Positions 24,449 through 33,350 of a stretch of 64,000 bases of DNA are shown here, in pieces. The notes below the pieces were generated by a model. The model was not told the DNA's origin and did not search any database. It saw only the letters and a program-made list of their open reading frames with translations. The stretch is taken from the NCBI RefSeq assembly GCF_009745975.1, contig NZ_WHOL01000065.1, positions 1-64,000 on the forward strand. The letters run 5' to 3'. The position numbers were made by a program, and so were the translations under genes. The DNA comes from Actinokineospora pegani (GTDB lineage Bacteria; Actinomycetota; Actinomycetes; Mycobacteriales; Pseudonocardiaceae). Positions within the stretch are counted from its first letter, which is position 1. The number at the start of each line of letters is the position of its first letter.

Positions 24449-25449
24449 CGGACCCCCTGCTCGACCATGGCCTCGGCCAGTTCGTACAGCGCGGCCGGGT
24501 CGACGCCGTCGACCAGGTCGGCCAGCTCGACGGCGGGCAGGTCAACCTCGGCGAGCTGCTCACGCGCCCGCTGCTCGGCCTGCACCCGCACCGCGTGCTC
24601 CACGGTCTCGGCGACCAGCCCCTCGACCACGTCGTCGGCCAGCGCCAGCCCGGCGGCGACCAGCCCGTCGCGCACCCGGCCCGCGTCCACGCGCCCGTCG
24701 GCCGCGGCGGTCACCGAGCGGGTGGGCAGCCGGTGCGGGCGGACCCGGTTGAGGATGATCGCGCCCGGCCGCAGGTCGGCCCCGTCGAGCTCCCCGACGG
24801 CCTCGACCGTCTCGCGCACCGGCATCTCCTCGAGCAGGGTGACCAGGTGCACGGCGGTGTCCCCGGAGTGCAGCAGCCGGACCACGCCGTCGCTCTGGCC
24901 CTTGATCGGCCCGACCTTGGCCAGGTCGGCCATCGCCTTGGTCACGTCGAGGAACTTCACGATCCGCCCGGTCGGCGGCGCGTCGACCACGACGGCGTCG
25001 TAGACGTGGCGGCCGGTGTCGTCGGTGCGCGTCACGCACTCCTTGATCTTGCCGGTGAGCAGCACGTCGCGCAGGCCGGGCGCGAGCGTGGTGGCGAACT
25101 CGATGGCGCCCATCTTGCGCAGCGTGCGCCCGGCGAAGCCCAGGTTGTAGAACATCGCGAGGTACTCCATCAGCGCCGCCTCGACGTCGACGTGCAGCGC
25201 CCGCACCTCGCCCCCGCCCGGGGTGGTGGCGACCTTCTCCTCGGAGTACGGCAGCGGCTGGGTGTCGAAGAGCTGGGCGATGCCCTGCCTGCCCTCCACC
25301 TCGACCAGCAGCACGCGTCTGCCCCCGGTGGACAGCGCCAGCGCCAGCGCGCCCGCGACGGTGCTCTTGCCGGTACCGCCCTTGCCGCTCACCACGTGCA
25401 GCCGGGCACGGGCGATCTGCTCGGTCCAGCCGACGACGGGTGTGGTCAC
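24445..25449 (-). CDS. ArsA-like ATPase (Rv3679-like)
   Basis: A 334-aa partner of the downstream ATPase. The deviant Walker motif is SGKGGTGKSTVAGALALALS, with the signature lysine, and AVVVDAPPTGRIVKFLDV follows. The N-terminus VTTPVVGWTEQIARARLHVV begins at GTG 25449, which is preferred because the sequence upstream is Arg/Trp-rich and atypical. First gene of a two-gene operon running towards whiB4. Confidence 0.9.
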   Translation of the reverse strand: MTTPVVGWTEQIARARLHVVSGKGGTGKSTVAGALALALSTGGRRVLLVEVEGRQGIAQLFDTQPLPYSEEKVATTPGGGEVRALHVDVEAALMEYLAMFYNLGFAGRTLRKMGAIEFATTLAPGLRDVLLTGKIKECVTRTDDTGRHVYDAVVVDAPPTGRIVKFLDVTKAMADLAKVGPIKGQSDGVVRLLHSGDTAVHLVTLLEEMPVRETVEAVGELDGADLRPGAIILNRVRPHRLPTRSVTAAADGRVDAGRVRDGLVAAGLALADDVVEGLVAETVEHAVRVQAEQRAREQLAEVDLPAVELADLVDGVDPAALYELAEAMVEQGVR

Positions 25450-25486
25450 CGTTTCAGCGTAATTGCCCCGAGCGCCCCACCGCCGC

Positions 25487-25735
25487 TCAACCCACCAGCA
25501 CGAGCACCGCCGCCGCCGTCCCGACCACCGCGACAGCACCCCAGGCGACCGGTTCCGGCAGCACCGTCATGGCCAGCAGGCACAGCAGCGCGAGCACGGT
25601 GAAGGCCACCGCGCCCGCCATCGCGGTGGGCCCCGGCCGCCCTGTTCGGTCCCGCACTTTGGCCATGACCACCAGCAACAACACCAGTCCGGCCACGACC
25701 AGCAGGGCGGTCGCGAACAAGCGCCAGGGCTCCAT
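25487..25735 (-). CDS. small membrane protein
   Basis: An 82-aa protein with three hydrophobic segments (LFATALLVVAGLVLLLVVM, AMAGAVAFTVLALLCLLAM and AWGAVAVVGTAAAVLVLV). It lies just upstream of the ATPase pair on the same strand. No family is recognised; the regular hydrophobic pattern and high coding bias support it. Confidence 0.6.
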   Translation of the reverse strand: MEPWRLFATALLVVAGLVLLLVVMAKVRDRTGRPGPTAMAGAVAFTVLALLCLLAMTVLPEPVAWGAVAVVGTAAAVLVLVG

Positions 25736-25785
25736 AACAGGCCACCGTACCGAGCCGTAACGCGCTCGTGATCTAGGCTGCGACC

Positions 25786-25944
25786 ATGACGACTTGGGAG
25801 TACGCCACCGTGCCGCTGCTCACGCACGCGACCAAGCAGATCCTCGACCAGTGGGGCGCCGACGGCTGGGAGCTGGTCACCGTCATGCCGGGGCCGACGG
25901 GCGAGCAGCTCGTGGCCTACCTCAAGCGTCCCAAGGGCGCCTGA
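25786..25944 (+). CDS. DUF4177-like small protein
   Basis: A 52-aa protein, MTTWEYATVPLLTHATKQIL... QWGADGWELVTVMPGP... VAYLKRPKGA. The WEYATV...L...GADGWELVTV pattern is that of DUF4177 proteins, and the equivalent small gene sits beside the RidA gene in mycobacteria. Its stop overlaps the ridA start (TGATG). Confidence 0.8.
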   Translation: MTTWEYATVPLLTHATKQILDQWGADGWELVTVMPGPTGEQLVAYLKRPKGA

Positions 25945-26399
25945 TGACCTGGCGCGACCGGATGGCCGAACTGGGGGTCGAGCTGCCGCCGGTGGCCGCC
26001 CCGGCAGGCTCGTACGTGCCCGCCGTGCGCACCGGCTCACTGGTGTTCACCTCGGGCCAGGTGCCGATCGTGGACGGCACGGTCGCCGCGACCGGCAAGG
26101 TCGGCGGCGAGGTCAGCCCCGAGGAGGCCCAGCGCCTGGCCCGGGTGTGCGCGCTCAACGCCCTGGCCGCGGTCGACTCCCTGGTCGGCCTGGACGCGGT
26201 CGTGCGCGTGGTCAAGGTGGTCGGCTTCGTGGCCTCCGCCGAGGGCTTCACCGGCCAGCCCGCCGTCCTCAACGGGGCGTCCGACCTGCTCGCCGAGGTG
26301 TTCGGCGAGGCGGGCAGGCACGCCAGGTCAGCGGTCGGGGTCGCCGAGCTGCCGCTCGGGGTCCCGGTCGAGGTCGAGATCGTCGTGGAGGTCCGATGA
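25944..26399 (+). CDS. RidA-family protein (Rv3678c-like)
   Basis: A 151-aa YjgF/YER057c/UK114-type protein; RidA enzymes deaminate reactive imine/enamine intermediates. Signature strands are FTSGQVPIVDG and the C-terminal PLGVPVEVEIVVEVR. A classic RidA has a catalytic Arg before its PPxR-like end; here SAVGVAELPLG replaces it, so this is a subgroup with uncertain deaminase activity. It is flanked by overlapping starts on both sides. Confidence 0.88.
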   Translation: MTWRDRMAELGVELPPVAAPAGSYVPAVRTGSLVFTSGQVPIVDGTVAATGKVGGEVSPEEAQRLARVCALNALAAVDSLVGLDAVVRVVKVVGFVASAEGFTGQPAVLNGASDLLAEVFGEAGRHARSAVGVAELPLGVPVEVEIVVEVR

Positions 26400-27013
26400 G
26401 CGGCACCAGTGGTGCGGCGCAGATCGCCGAGGCGCACGAGCTGCTGCTGCGGCTCGCGGGCAGGCTGGACGACCGGCACCTGTGGCGCTACCGGGACTGG
26501 CTCGCCGCCGGGGCGGTGGACGCGGTGGCCAGGGTGCTGCCGCTGACCCTGCTCCGCGAGCGGGTGTCGATCACACCGGACGAGTCGCGCCTGGTCGGAG
26601 CGGTCCTGCTGCCCGCTGGCGCGGACGCCGAGCGGCTCAACGCCATCCCGTGGGTAGACGAAATCTCCGAAACGGACTACACATTTTCCGCGGAGTCCCC
26701 TGACCGGGTGAACCTGGGGGATTCCACCGCGGTGGTGCTCGGGGCGATCCTCCGGGGACGGCCCGAGGTGGTGGCGGCGCGCACGACCTGGCGCCGGGTC
26801 CGGGGAGCGGGTTCAGCCGCCCGGGTCGTGCTGGTCACCACCACCGGGGACGCCGCCCGGCTCACCGGAGAGCTGCAGCGCGTGCTGCGGGCCCTGGGAA
26901 CGGCGGAGCCGGTGGTCGAGGTGCTGCCCGCGGGCTTCGAGTCCACGGAGTACCACCGCGCCGCGCTGGCCGCCGCCGAGCCGCTGGTCGAGGGACACCT
27001 GGTCGCGAGCTAG
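26396..27013 (+). CDS. hypothetical protein, paralogue of the next gene
   Basis: A 205-aa soluble protein. The N-terminal AHELLLRLAGRLDDRHLWRY resembles VHDLLLGLAGRLDDDALADA in the product at 27041, and the C-terminal VEVLPAGFESTEYHRAALAAA resembles VEVLRDGAEPTDYHQTAMRY. The two are therefore tandem duplicates. No family recognised. It overlaps ridA by ATGA. Confidence 0.7.
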   Translation: MSGTSGAAQIAEAHELLLRLAGRLDDRHLWRYRDWLAAGAVDAVARVLPLTLLRERVSITPDESRLVGAVLLPAGADAERLNAIPWVDEISETDYTFSAESPDRVNLGDSTAVVLGAILRGRPEVVAARTTWRRVRGAGSAARVVLVTTTGDAARLTGELQRVLRALGTAEPVVEVLPAGFESTEYHRAALAAAEPLVEGHLVAS

Positions 27014-27040
27014 CCGCCAGGAACGAGGAGGGGTTCGATC

Positions 27041-28081
27041 GTGACGCAGATCGCCGCAGGCAAGGGTGCCGCGTGGCCCGGGGTGGCCTTGCCGGTCCGG
27101 GTGCACGACCTGCTGCTGGGACTCGCGGGCAGGCTGGACGACGACGCGCTGGCAGACGCGCGCGAGCTGCTGGCCTCGGCCGAGGTGGACCGCGCGCTCG
27201 ACCTGGTCGCGGGCTGCCTGGCCGCGGGCCCGGTCCCGGTCAGCCGCGGTGAGCACGACGAGCTGACCGAGCTGTTCCTGGCCGCGCACGCCGACACCGC
27301 GGTCATCCAGCGGGTCGCCATCGCCGAGCCGGACCTGGTCACCCGGCACCGCTTCGCCTCCGGCCCGGTGGGCGGGACGCCCCCGGAGACCGGGGTCGCC
27401 GACGCCGCCAACCGAGTGCTGGACGTGCTGCCCGACATCCGCGCGGTCTGGGCCGTGTGGCGGCTGACCCCCGCGGGCCCGTCGACCGGTCCGGTGCCGC
27501 ACCTGATGGTGCTCATCGGCGTGGGCCAGTCCGGGTCCGCCCCGGCCACGGCCTACCGGGTCGGGCACGCGCTGCGCCGCGCGGGCATCACCGCCTCGGT
27601 CGAGGTGCTGCGCGACGGCGCCGAGCCGACCGACTACCACCAGACGGCGATGCGCTACGCCACCGAGGTCACCGCGGCGCGCACCAACACCGCCTCCGCC
27701 GCCGAACCGGAGCCGGTGGCCCCGTCGAGGGCCGAGCGCCGCGAGCCGGAGCTGACCGCGCCGACCATCCCGTCGCCGCCCACGATCCCCTCGGCCACCG
27801 AGCCGGAGCCCCCGTCGTGGTCGTCCACCCCGAGCGCCCCGGCCGAGGAGGCCAAGGCCGAGCCCAAGGGCTCGCCCACAGACGAGTCGCTCAACGACCA
27901 GGAGCTCGACCTGCTGCGCCAGTTGCAGGAGGAGCTCGCCCGCCGGGAGCAGACCGAGCCCGGCCAGTCCAGCGCCTGGCAGGGCGACCTGGGCAGCAGC
28001 ACCCCGTTCGACTGGTCGGAGGCCAACAGCTCCACCATGGTCAACGGGATGCCCCTGCAACCGCCGGACACCCGCGCCTAG
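27041..28081 (+). CDS. hypothetical protein with disordered C-terminal half
   Basis: A 346-aa paralogue of the preceding gene product over its first ~220 residues. It is followed by a Pro/Ser/Glu-rich, probably disordered segment (about 225-285), an acidic coiled-coil (DQELDLLRQLQEELARREQ) and a terminal SSTPFDWSEANSSTMVNGM. GTG 27041 is chosen (GAGGAGGGG upstream). Function unknown; its duplication implies a pairwise role. Confidence 0.7.
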   Translation: MTQIAAGKGAAWPGVALPVRVHDLLLGLAGRLDDDALADARELLASAEVDRALDLVAGCLAAGPVPVSRGEHDELTELFLAAHADTAVIQRVAIAEPDLVTRHRFASGPVGGTPPETGVADAANRVLDVLPDIRAVWAVWRLTPAGPSTGPVPHLMVLIGVGQSGSAPATAYRVGHALRRAGITASVEVLRDGAEPTDYHQTAMRYATEVTAARTNTASAAEPEPVAPSRAERREPELTAPTIPSPPTIPSATEPEPPSWSSTPSAPAEEAKAEPKGSPTDESLNDQELDLLRQLQEELARREQTEPGQSSAWQGDLGSSTPFDWSEANSSTMVNGMPLQPPDTRA

Positions 28082-28135
28082 CACGACGACCCGCACACGG
28101 CCCCCGCTCCCACCAGGACCGGGGGCCGTCGTGCG

Positions 28136-29050
28136 TCAGCGCTCCTCGACGGCGAGCAGGATCGCCTCGAGGGTGCGCTGGATGTGCAGGCCGTGCCACA
28201 CGTCCAGCGGGTGGTGGGTGTGCCCGGTGTGGACCAGGGCCAGGAAGTCGTCGAGCAGGCGCGCGTAGCACTCGGGCGCCTGGGTCGTCCGACCGACCAG
28301 TTCCCGCTGCCCGGCCTGGCCGAAGACGGACACGCTGGTCACCGTGGGCCGCATCGGCAGCCGCATGGACAGGGTCACGGTGCTGCTCGCCCCGCCCTCG
28401 TGCCCGAGCACCAGTTGCCACAGGTCCGGCTCACCCCGGTGCGCGGACAGCACCCGCGTCACCGGCCCCAGCGCGGCGTCGAGCAGGTCGAGCACGTGCG
28501 GGCCCACGTCCCCCAGCGCCCCGCCCGCCTGCCGCCACGGGGAGGACGAGTAGTCCCCGCCCAGCAGCGCCCCGGAGAGCCACTGCGCGGTCCCACCCGC
28601 CCACCCGCCCTCGGCCCGCACGTCCGCCAACCACTGCTCGGTCTCCGGCGCGAACCGCCGGATGAACACGACCATCGACGCCACCCCCGCCGCCTCGACC
28701 GCCGCGACCACGTCCTCCGCCGCCGCGACCGAGTCGGCCACCGGCTTCTCGAGCAGCACGTGCCTGCCCGCTCGCACCGCGCGCACCGCCAGCGCGCCCT
28801 GCACCGACGGCGGCACCGCGAACGCCACCGCGTCCACCCGGCCGAGCAGCTCGTCGAAGTCGGCGACCGCCACCGCCCCCACCCCGGCGGCCACCTCGAC
28901 GGCCGCCGCGGGCCTGCGCGCCCACACCCCGACCAGCTCGACCCCCGGGTGGGCGGCCAACCCCGGCGCGTGCACCGCGCGCGCCCACGGCCCAGCCCCG
29001 ACAAGACCGATCCGCACCGCCGCGTTCGTCCCACTGGTCACGGCGGACAT
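28136..29050 (-). CDS. Gfo/Idh/MocA-family oxidoreductase
   Basis: A 304-aa NAD(P)-dependent dehydrogenase. The N-terminal Rossmann fold has RIGLVGAGPWARAVHAPGLA (GxGxxA-like), and the family's EKP signature is present in HVLLEKPVADSV. The C-terminal domain has GGALGDVGPHVLDLLDAALG, which aligns with the catalytic GG-DxGxHxxD region. The substrate (sugar or inositol-like) cannot be told. It is convergent with the gene at 27041. Confidence 0.85.
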   Translation of the reverse strand: MSAVTSGTNAAVRIGLVGAGPWARAVHAPGLAAHPGVELVGVWARRPAAAVEVAAGVGAVAVADFDELLGRVDAVAFAVPPSVQGALAVRAVRAGRHVLLEKPVADSVAAAEDVVAAVEAAGVASMVVFIRRFAPETEQWLADVRAEGGWAGGTAQWLSGALLGGDYSSSPWRQAGGALGDVGPHVLDLLDAALGPVTRVLSAHRGEPDLWQLVLGHEGGASSTVTLSMRLPMRPTVTSVSVFGQAGQRELVGRTTQAPECYARLLDDFLALVHTGHTHHPLDVWHGLHIQRTLEAILLAVEER

Positions 29051-29167
29051 CTTCTGACAACCGGTTCTCACCCCCGCACGCGGCCCGCGCGGTGCGTCCG
29101 ATGTGCACGTTGGTTGTCGCCGACAGCACGTGCCGCGGGGGGCCCGTTGGCGGTTAGGGTCGGATTC

Positions 29168-29986
29168 ATGTCCGAGCTGCCCGACGAACTGCGCCTGCCC
29201 GCGGGCTTCGCCCCCACCGACCCGGCCGCCGCGCCCGCCGTCCCGCGTGACGCGGCCACGGTGATGCTGGTGCGCGACACCTCCGGGCCGCTCGAGGTGT
29301 TCCTGCTGCGCAGGGTCGTGGGCATGGCCTTCGCCGGGGGGATGACGGTGTTCCCCGGCGGCGGCGTGGACGAGCGCGACATGGACGCCTCCGTCGCCTG
29401 GCACGGCCCGGCCCCGCGGTGGTGGGCCGAGCGGTTCGGCTGCGACCCCGCGCTGGCCATGGCGCTGGTGTGCGCGGCGGTGCGGGAGACGTTCGAGGAG
29501 TCCGGTGTGCTGCTCGCCGGGCCGGACGCGGGGTCGATCGTCTCCGACACCACCCCGTACCACTCGGCGCGGGCCGCGCTGGTGGCCAAGGAGTACTCGT
29601 TCGCCGAGTTCCTGGCGGCCAACGGCCTGGTGCTGCGGGCCGACCTGCTGCGCCCGTGGTCGAACTGGATCACCCCGGCCCAGGAGCCGCGCCGCTACGA
29701 CACCCGGTTCTTCCTCGCCGCCCTGCCCGAGGGCCAGCTCGCCGACGGGGCCACCACCGAGGCCGACGACGCGGGCTGGCAGCGCCCGGCCGAGGCCATC
29801 GCCGAGTGGCGCCGGGGCGAGCGCGCGCTGATGCCGCCCACCTGGCTCACCCTGGCCGACCTGGACCGCTGCGCGACGGTGGCCGACGCGATGGCCGTCG
29901 AGCGGGTGATCGACCCCATCCACCCCGACATCGTCAGCGACGGCGAGTCGTTCCGCGTCGTCCTGCCCACCGACCCGGAGTGCTGA
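29168..29986 (+). CDS. NUDIX hydrolase
   Basis: A 272-aa protein with an N-terminal half of a Nudix fold (VMLVRDTSGPLEVFLLRRV, FPGGGVDERD) and the box completed after an insertion (AAVRETFEESGVLL). The REx2EExGV core is intact. This long-insert layout is common in actinobacterial Nudix proteins near the MBL-fold gene. Its stop overlaps the next start (TGATG). Confidence 0.85.
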   Translation: MSELPDELRLPAGFAPTDPAAAPAVPRDAATVMLVRDTSGPLEVFLLRRVVGMAFAGGMTVFPGGGVDERDMDASVAWHGPAPRWWAERFGCDPALAMALVCAAVRETFEESGVLLAGPDAGSIVSDTTPYHSARAALVAKEYSFAEFLAANGLVLRADLLRPWSNWITPAQEPRRYDTRFFLAALPEGQLADGATTEADDAGWQRPAEAIAEWRRGERALMPPTWLTLADLDRCATVADAMAVERVIDPIHPDIVSDGESFRVVLPTDPEC

Positions 29987-30768
29987 TGACCCACCCCGCC
30001 TACGGCCAGGTCCGCCAGGTCACCCCCTTCGCCGCCGTCGTGCTCGAGGACAACCCCGGCCCGATGACCCTCGACGGCACCAACACCTGGCTCCTGCGCG
30101 CCCCCGGCGCCGAGGGCAGCGTCGTCGTGGACCCCGGCTACGAGGACATCCCCCACCTGACCCGGGTGGTGGAGGCCGCGGGCCGGGTCGACGCCGTGCT
30201 CATCACCCACCACCACGCCGACCACGTCGAGGGCGCCGCCTGGCTGGCCGCCCGCACGGGCGCCCCGGTGCGCGCGTTCGACACCGCCCTGTGCGCGGGC
30301 GAGGGCCCGCTGGTCGACGGCGAGGTCGTGACAGCGGGTGGGCTGGAACTGGAGGTGCTGCACACGCCCGGCCACACGGCCGACTCGATCTGCCTCACGG
30401 TGGCCCACGACGGGGTGCTGGCCGTGCTGACCGGGGACACCGTGCTGGGCCGCGGGACGACGGTGATCATCCCGCCGGACGGCGAGCTGGGGCAGTACCT
30501 GGACTCCCTGCGGCGGTTGGAGCGGTTGTCGGGGGTCGTGCTGCCGGGGCACGGGCCCGACCTGCCCGATGTCTCCCTGGTGTCGCGGGAGTACCTGGCG
30601 CACCGGGAGCAGCGGTTGGCGCAGGTCCAGGCGGCGTTGGACGTGCTGGGCGCGGACGCCTCGGCCAGGGCGGTGGTCGAGGTCGTCTACGCGGACGTGG
30701 ACCAGTCGCTGTGGGGCGCGGCTGAGCTGTCCGTCGTCGCCCAGGTGGAGTACCTGCGCGGGCGGTAG
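29986..30768 (+). CDS. metallo-beta-lactamase-fold hydrolase (Rv3677c-like)
   Basis: A 260-aa MBL-fold protein. Metal-binding motifs are THHHADHVEG (HxHxDH), the His in HTPGHTADS, the Asp in LTGDTVLGRG and the His in VLPGHGPD. The C-terminal helices (about 195-255) match the LACTB2-like winged tail. The gene matches Rv3677c in the conserved backbone; the following conserved gene there is crp, but here it is 6 kb away. Confidence 0.9.
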   Translation: MTHPAYGQVRQVTPFAAVVLEDNPGPMTLDGTNTWLLRAPGAEGSVVVDPGYEDIPHLTRVVEAAGRVDAVLITHHHADHVEGAAWLAARTGAPVRAFDTALCAGEGPLVDGEVVTAGGLELEVLHTPGHTADSICLTVAHDGVLAVLTGDTVLGRGTTVIIPPDGELGQYLDSLRRLERLSGVVLPGHGPDLPDVSLVSREYLAHREQRLAQVQAALDVLGADASARAVVEVVYADVDQSLWGAAELSVVAQVEYLRGR

Positions 30769-30805
30769 CCGCGCGGCGCCACGAAATCGGGAGACACGAC
30801 GCGGG

Positions 30806-31654
30806 TCAGGTTTTCGTGGCGATGACCCAGCGGTTGGTCGCCAGTGCGTCGTGGGGTTCGGGGAGTGGTCCGCGTCCGTGGTGGTGGGTGAAGTCGAACG
30901 GGGTGTGGACCCGCGTGGTCCAGCCGCGGGCCGAGAGGGTGGCGGCCGAGTCGGGTCGGGGTTCGTCGCTGAACAGGGCGAGCAGGTCAATGCCGGTCTG
31001 GGCCTTGGTCGAGGTGTAGACGGGGTTGTCGCGCACCGCGGGGTGTTCCCGGACCAGTTTGACCTCGTAGGCCAGGGTGCTGCCGGGCGTGGACAAGCGG
31101 TCCACGGTGTCGATCAACCGGCGTTCGGCGTCGCCGGGCAGGTACAGCAGCAGGCCCTCGGCCAGCCAGGTCGTGGGTTCGCCGGGTCGGAATCCGGGCA
31201 GCAGTCGCGCCCACTCGTCGCGGAGGTCGGCGGCCACCGGGTGGCGGGTGACGTGCGGGTGTGCCCCGAGGCTGTCCAGGACCTGTTGCTTGAAGGCCAG
31301 CACCGCGGCCCGGTCGAGTTCGAACACGACGGAGTCGGGTGGCCAGTCGAGGCGGAAAGCCCTCGTGTCCAGGCCTGCGCCCAGCAGCACGACTTGGCGG
31401 TTGCCCGCGGCGAGCACGACGTCGTCCAGCACCCTGGTGCGCAGCCCGAAGTAGCGGGCGAGCCTGCCCCACAGGGGGTTCGCGTCGCCTGCCGGGACCT
31501 GCCGCGGGTGCACGGGCCAGTTCGCGGACGCCGGTGCGGCTCGCACGAAGTGCTCGGCGTAGTCGTCGCGGGCGAGGGAGTCCGGGCGGTGGGTCTCGAT
31601 CGCGCGAGCCGCCGCGACCATGAGCGCGGTCAGTTCGACGCCGTCACCGAGCAC
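30806..31654 (-). CDS. SAM-dependent methyltransferase (TIGR00027 / PPM1-like family)
   Basis: A 282-aa methyltransferase of the leucine carboxyl methyltransferase-like family. Signatures are ALMVAAARAIETHRPDSLAR, QVVLLGAGLDTRAFRLDWP (SAM motif I), VVFELDRAAVLAFKQ and TTWLAEGLLLYLPGDAERRL. These are O-methyltransferases of unknown substrate. GTG 31654 is chosen because GAGGGGA lies upstream; an ATG at 31621 starts inside the conserved N-terminus. It overlaps the upstream isochorismatase gene. Last gene of the four-gene operon. Confidence 0.85.
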   Translation of the reverse strand: MLGDGVELTALMVAAARAIETHRPDSLARDDYAEHFVRAAPASANWPVHPRQVPAGDANPLWGRLARYFGLRTRVLDDVVLAAGNRQVVLLGAGLDTRAFRLDWPPDSVVFELDRAAVLAFKQQVLDSLGAHPHVTRHPVAADLRDEWARLLPGFRPGEPTTWLAEGLLLYLPGDAERRLIDTVDRLSTPGSTLAYEVKLVREHPAVRDNPVYTSTKAQTGIDLLALFSDEPRPDSAATLSARGWTTRVHTPFDFTHHHGRGPLPEPHDALATNRWVIATKT

Positions 31655-32259
31655 CGGTCGTCCCCTCGGCCGAGGGGATCGCACCACGTGTCCGGGTGGT
31701 CGTGGGTGGTGGTGCGGGCCCCGTACAGCTCGGCCATGAACCGCACGGTGTCCTCGTCGCGTTGCAGCAGGCTGGTGGTGCAGTCGACCAGGAGCGTGAT
31801 GTGCCAGCCCTTCTGGAAGGCGGTGCGGGCGGTTGAGTCCAGGCACACGTCCGCGTACACCCCGGCGAACACCAGGTGTTCGATGCCGCGCCGCAGCAGG
31901 TGTTCTTCGAAGCCCGCGGTCAGGAACGCGTCGAAGCACGCCTTCTTGGTGACCACGAACTCTCCCGGCGCGGGCGCGACCTTGTGGAACTGCGCGCCCC
32001 AGGTGCCCTCGCGGCACGTCGGCGCCCAGCCGTTGCGCTCGTTGCGGCGGCGCCAGCTCGGGCCTTGGTGCTCGACGTCGCCGACGAAGCGGACGAACAC
32101 CACCTCGATGCCGCGGTCCCGCGCCAGGTCGACCGCGCGTGCGGCGTTGGTCGTCACCGCGTCCAGGCGTGCGGGGTCCTGGCGGTACCTGGCCGCGGCG
32201 ACCGGTCCGGTGCAGAAGTCGTTCTGCGAGTCCACGACGATCAACGCCGTCGGGGTCAC
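31630..32259 (-). CDS. isochorismatase-like cysteine hydrolase
   Basis: A 209-aa protein with the cysteine hydrolase triad Asp10 (IVVDSQNDF), Lys105 (VVTKKACFD) and Cys139 (VYADVCLDSTART). Family members hydrolyse isochorismate, nicotinamide or carbamoyl compounds; the substrate is unknown. GTG at 32259 overlaps the stop of the dehydrogenase gene (GTGA), and its own 3' end overlaps the methyltransferase start. Confidence 0.88.
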   Translation of the reverse strand: MTPTALIVVDSQNDFCTGPVAAARYRQDPARLDAVTTNAARAVDLARDRGIEVVFVRFVGDVEHQGPSWRRRNERNGWAPTCREGTWGAQFHKVAPAPGEFVVTKKACFDAFLTAGFEEHLLRRGIEHLVFAGVYADVCLDSTARTAFQKGWHITLLVDCTTSLLQRDEDTVRFMAELYGARTTTHDHPDTWCDPLGRGDDRCSVTASN

Positions 32260-33350
32260 GAACTGGCCTCCAGCGTTACCGGCCGCCCGGCGTGCCGCTG
32301 GGGCAGCTCGGCGAGCAGTGCGTCGACCACGGCCGTGGTCGAGTGCTCCCCACCGAGGTCGGGGGTGCGCACGCCACGGGCAGTCACGGCGGCGAGCGCG
32401 CGTTCGGTCGACTCGATCGCGCCCGTGCCGCCGCAGTGCCGTTCGACGATGGCCGCCGCTGCCCGTACGGTGGCCACCGGGTTGACGGTGTCGCGGTCGG
32501 TCAGGTCGTCGGCGGAGCCGTGCACGGTCTGGTACTCCACGAGCCCGGCCAGGTCGGGGTGCAGGTAGACGTTCTCGGTGCAGCGGTTCTCCTGCTTGTC
32601 CACGCCGTAGCGGTCCAGCAGGACGACGTGCATGATGTCGCCCCACTCGTTGCCCGCGACGATGACGGTCCGCCTGGGCAGCCCGTGCTGGATCAGGTTC
32701 CTGTTCACGGTGTCGGGCTGGCTCAGTTCGATCCGCACGCCGTGGCGTTCGGCCGCGGCGTGCACCCAGCCGTCGAGGGCGCCGTCGAGCAGGTGGTGCT
32801 TGTAGGCCATGACGATCCGGTCGGCGCCGCCGTCCGGCCACTGCTGCCGCCCGCGTGCCAGGGCGTGGGCGATGACGTCGTCGGTGACGTCCTGGCTGAA
32901 CCGCATCGTGCGGGTGAACACACCCGGCGTGTGCTGGTTCTCACCGGTGTAGAAGCCCTGGGCCTGGTCCCGGACGAGCAGCAGCGCCGCGTCGGGCGAC
33001 GAACCGGGCGCCGAGATCACATCGACCTTCACCGCCCGCAGGCGCTGCCGCACCAGGTACAGCGACTGCGCGTTGATGGCCGTGCGGAACACCGCGGTGG
33101 CGCCCCGCCGGGCCAGCGTCCGGCAGAACCGCTCGTAGTGCTCGGCGTCGTCCTCGGTGAGCCTGCGCATGTCCTCGACGCCGTCGGTTTCGGCGCGCAG
33201 CGAGAAGTAGGAGTGGTAGACCTGGGGCGAGCGGGTGATGGCCGGCTCGACGCCGTGGAGCTCGGCGAGCCGGTCCACCACCCGTTCGAAGACGACCGCG
33301 AGTTCGGGGCCCGTGCCCCGTCCCACGGCGAGTCCGATGTCCGTCGTCAT
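32256..33350 (-). CDS. isocitrate/isopropylmalate dehydrogenase family protein
   Basis: A 364-aa protein of the IDH/IPMDH beta-decarboxylating dehydrogenase family. The N-terminus LAVGRGTGPELAVV replaces the usual GDGIGPE. FRTAINAQSLYLVRQRLRAV corresponds to the substrate-arginine loop, NEWGDIMHVVLLD to the metal aspartates, and HGSADDLTDRDTVNPVATVR to the coenzyme loop. It diverges from housekeeping LeuB and Icd, so a specialised hydroxy-acid substrate is likely. It overlaps both neighbours by 4 bp. Confidence 0.85.
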   Translation of the reverse strand: MTTDIGLAVGRGTGPELAVVFERVVDRLAELHGVEPAITRSPQVYHSYFSLRAETDGVEDMRRLTEDDAEHYERFCRTLARRGATAVFRTAINAQSLYLVRQRLRAVKVDVISAPGSSPDAALLLVRDQAQGFYTGENQHTPGVFTRTMRFSQDVTDDVIAHALARGRQQWPDGGADRIVMAYKHHLLDGALDGWVHAAAERHGVRIELSQPDTVNRNLIQHGLPRRTVIVAGNEWGDIMHVVLLDRYGVDKQENRCTENVYLHPDLAGLVEYQTVHGSADDLTDRDTVNPVATVRAAAAIVERHCGGTGAIESTERALAAVTARGVRTPDLGGEHSTTAVVDALLAELPQRHAGRPVTLEASS

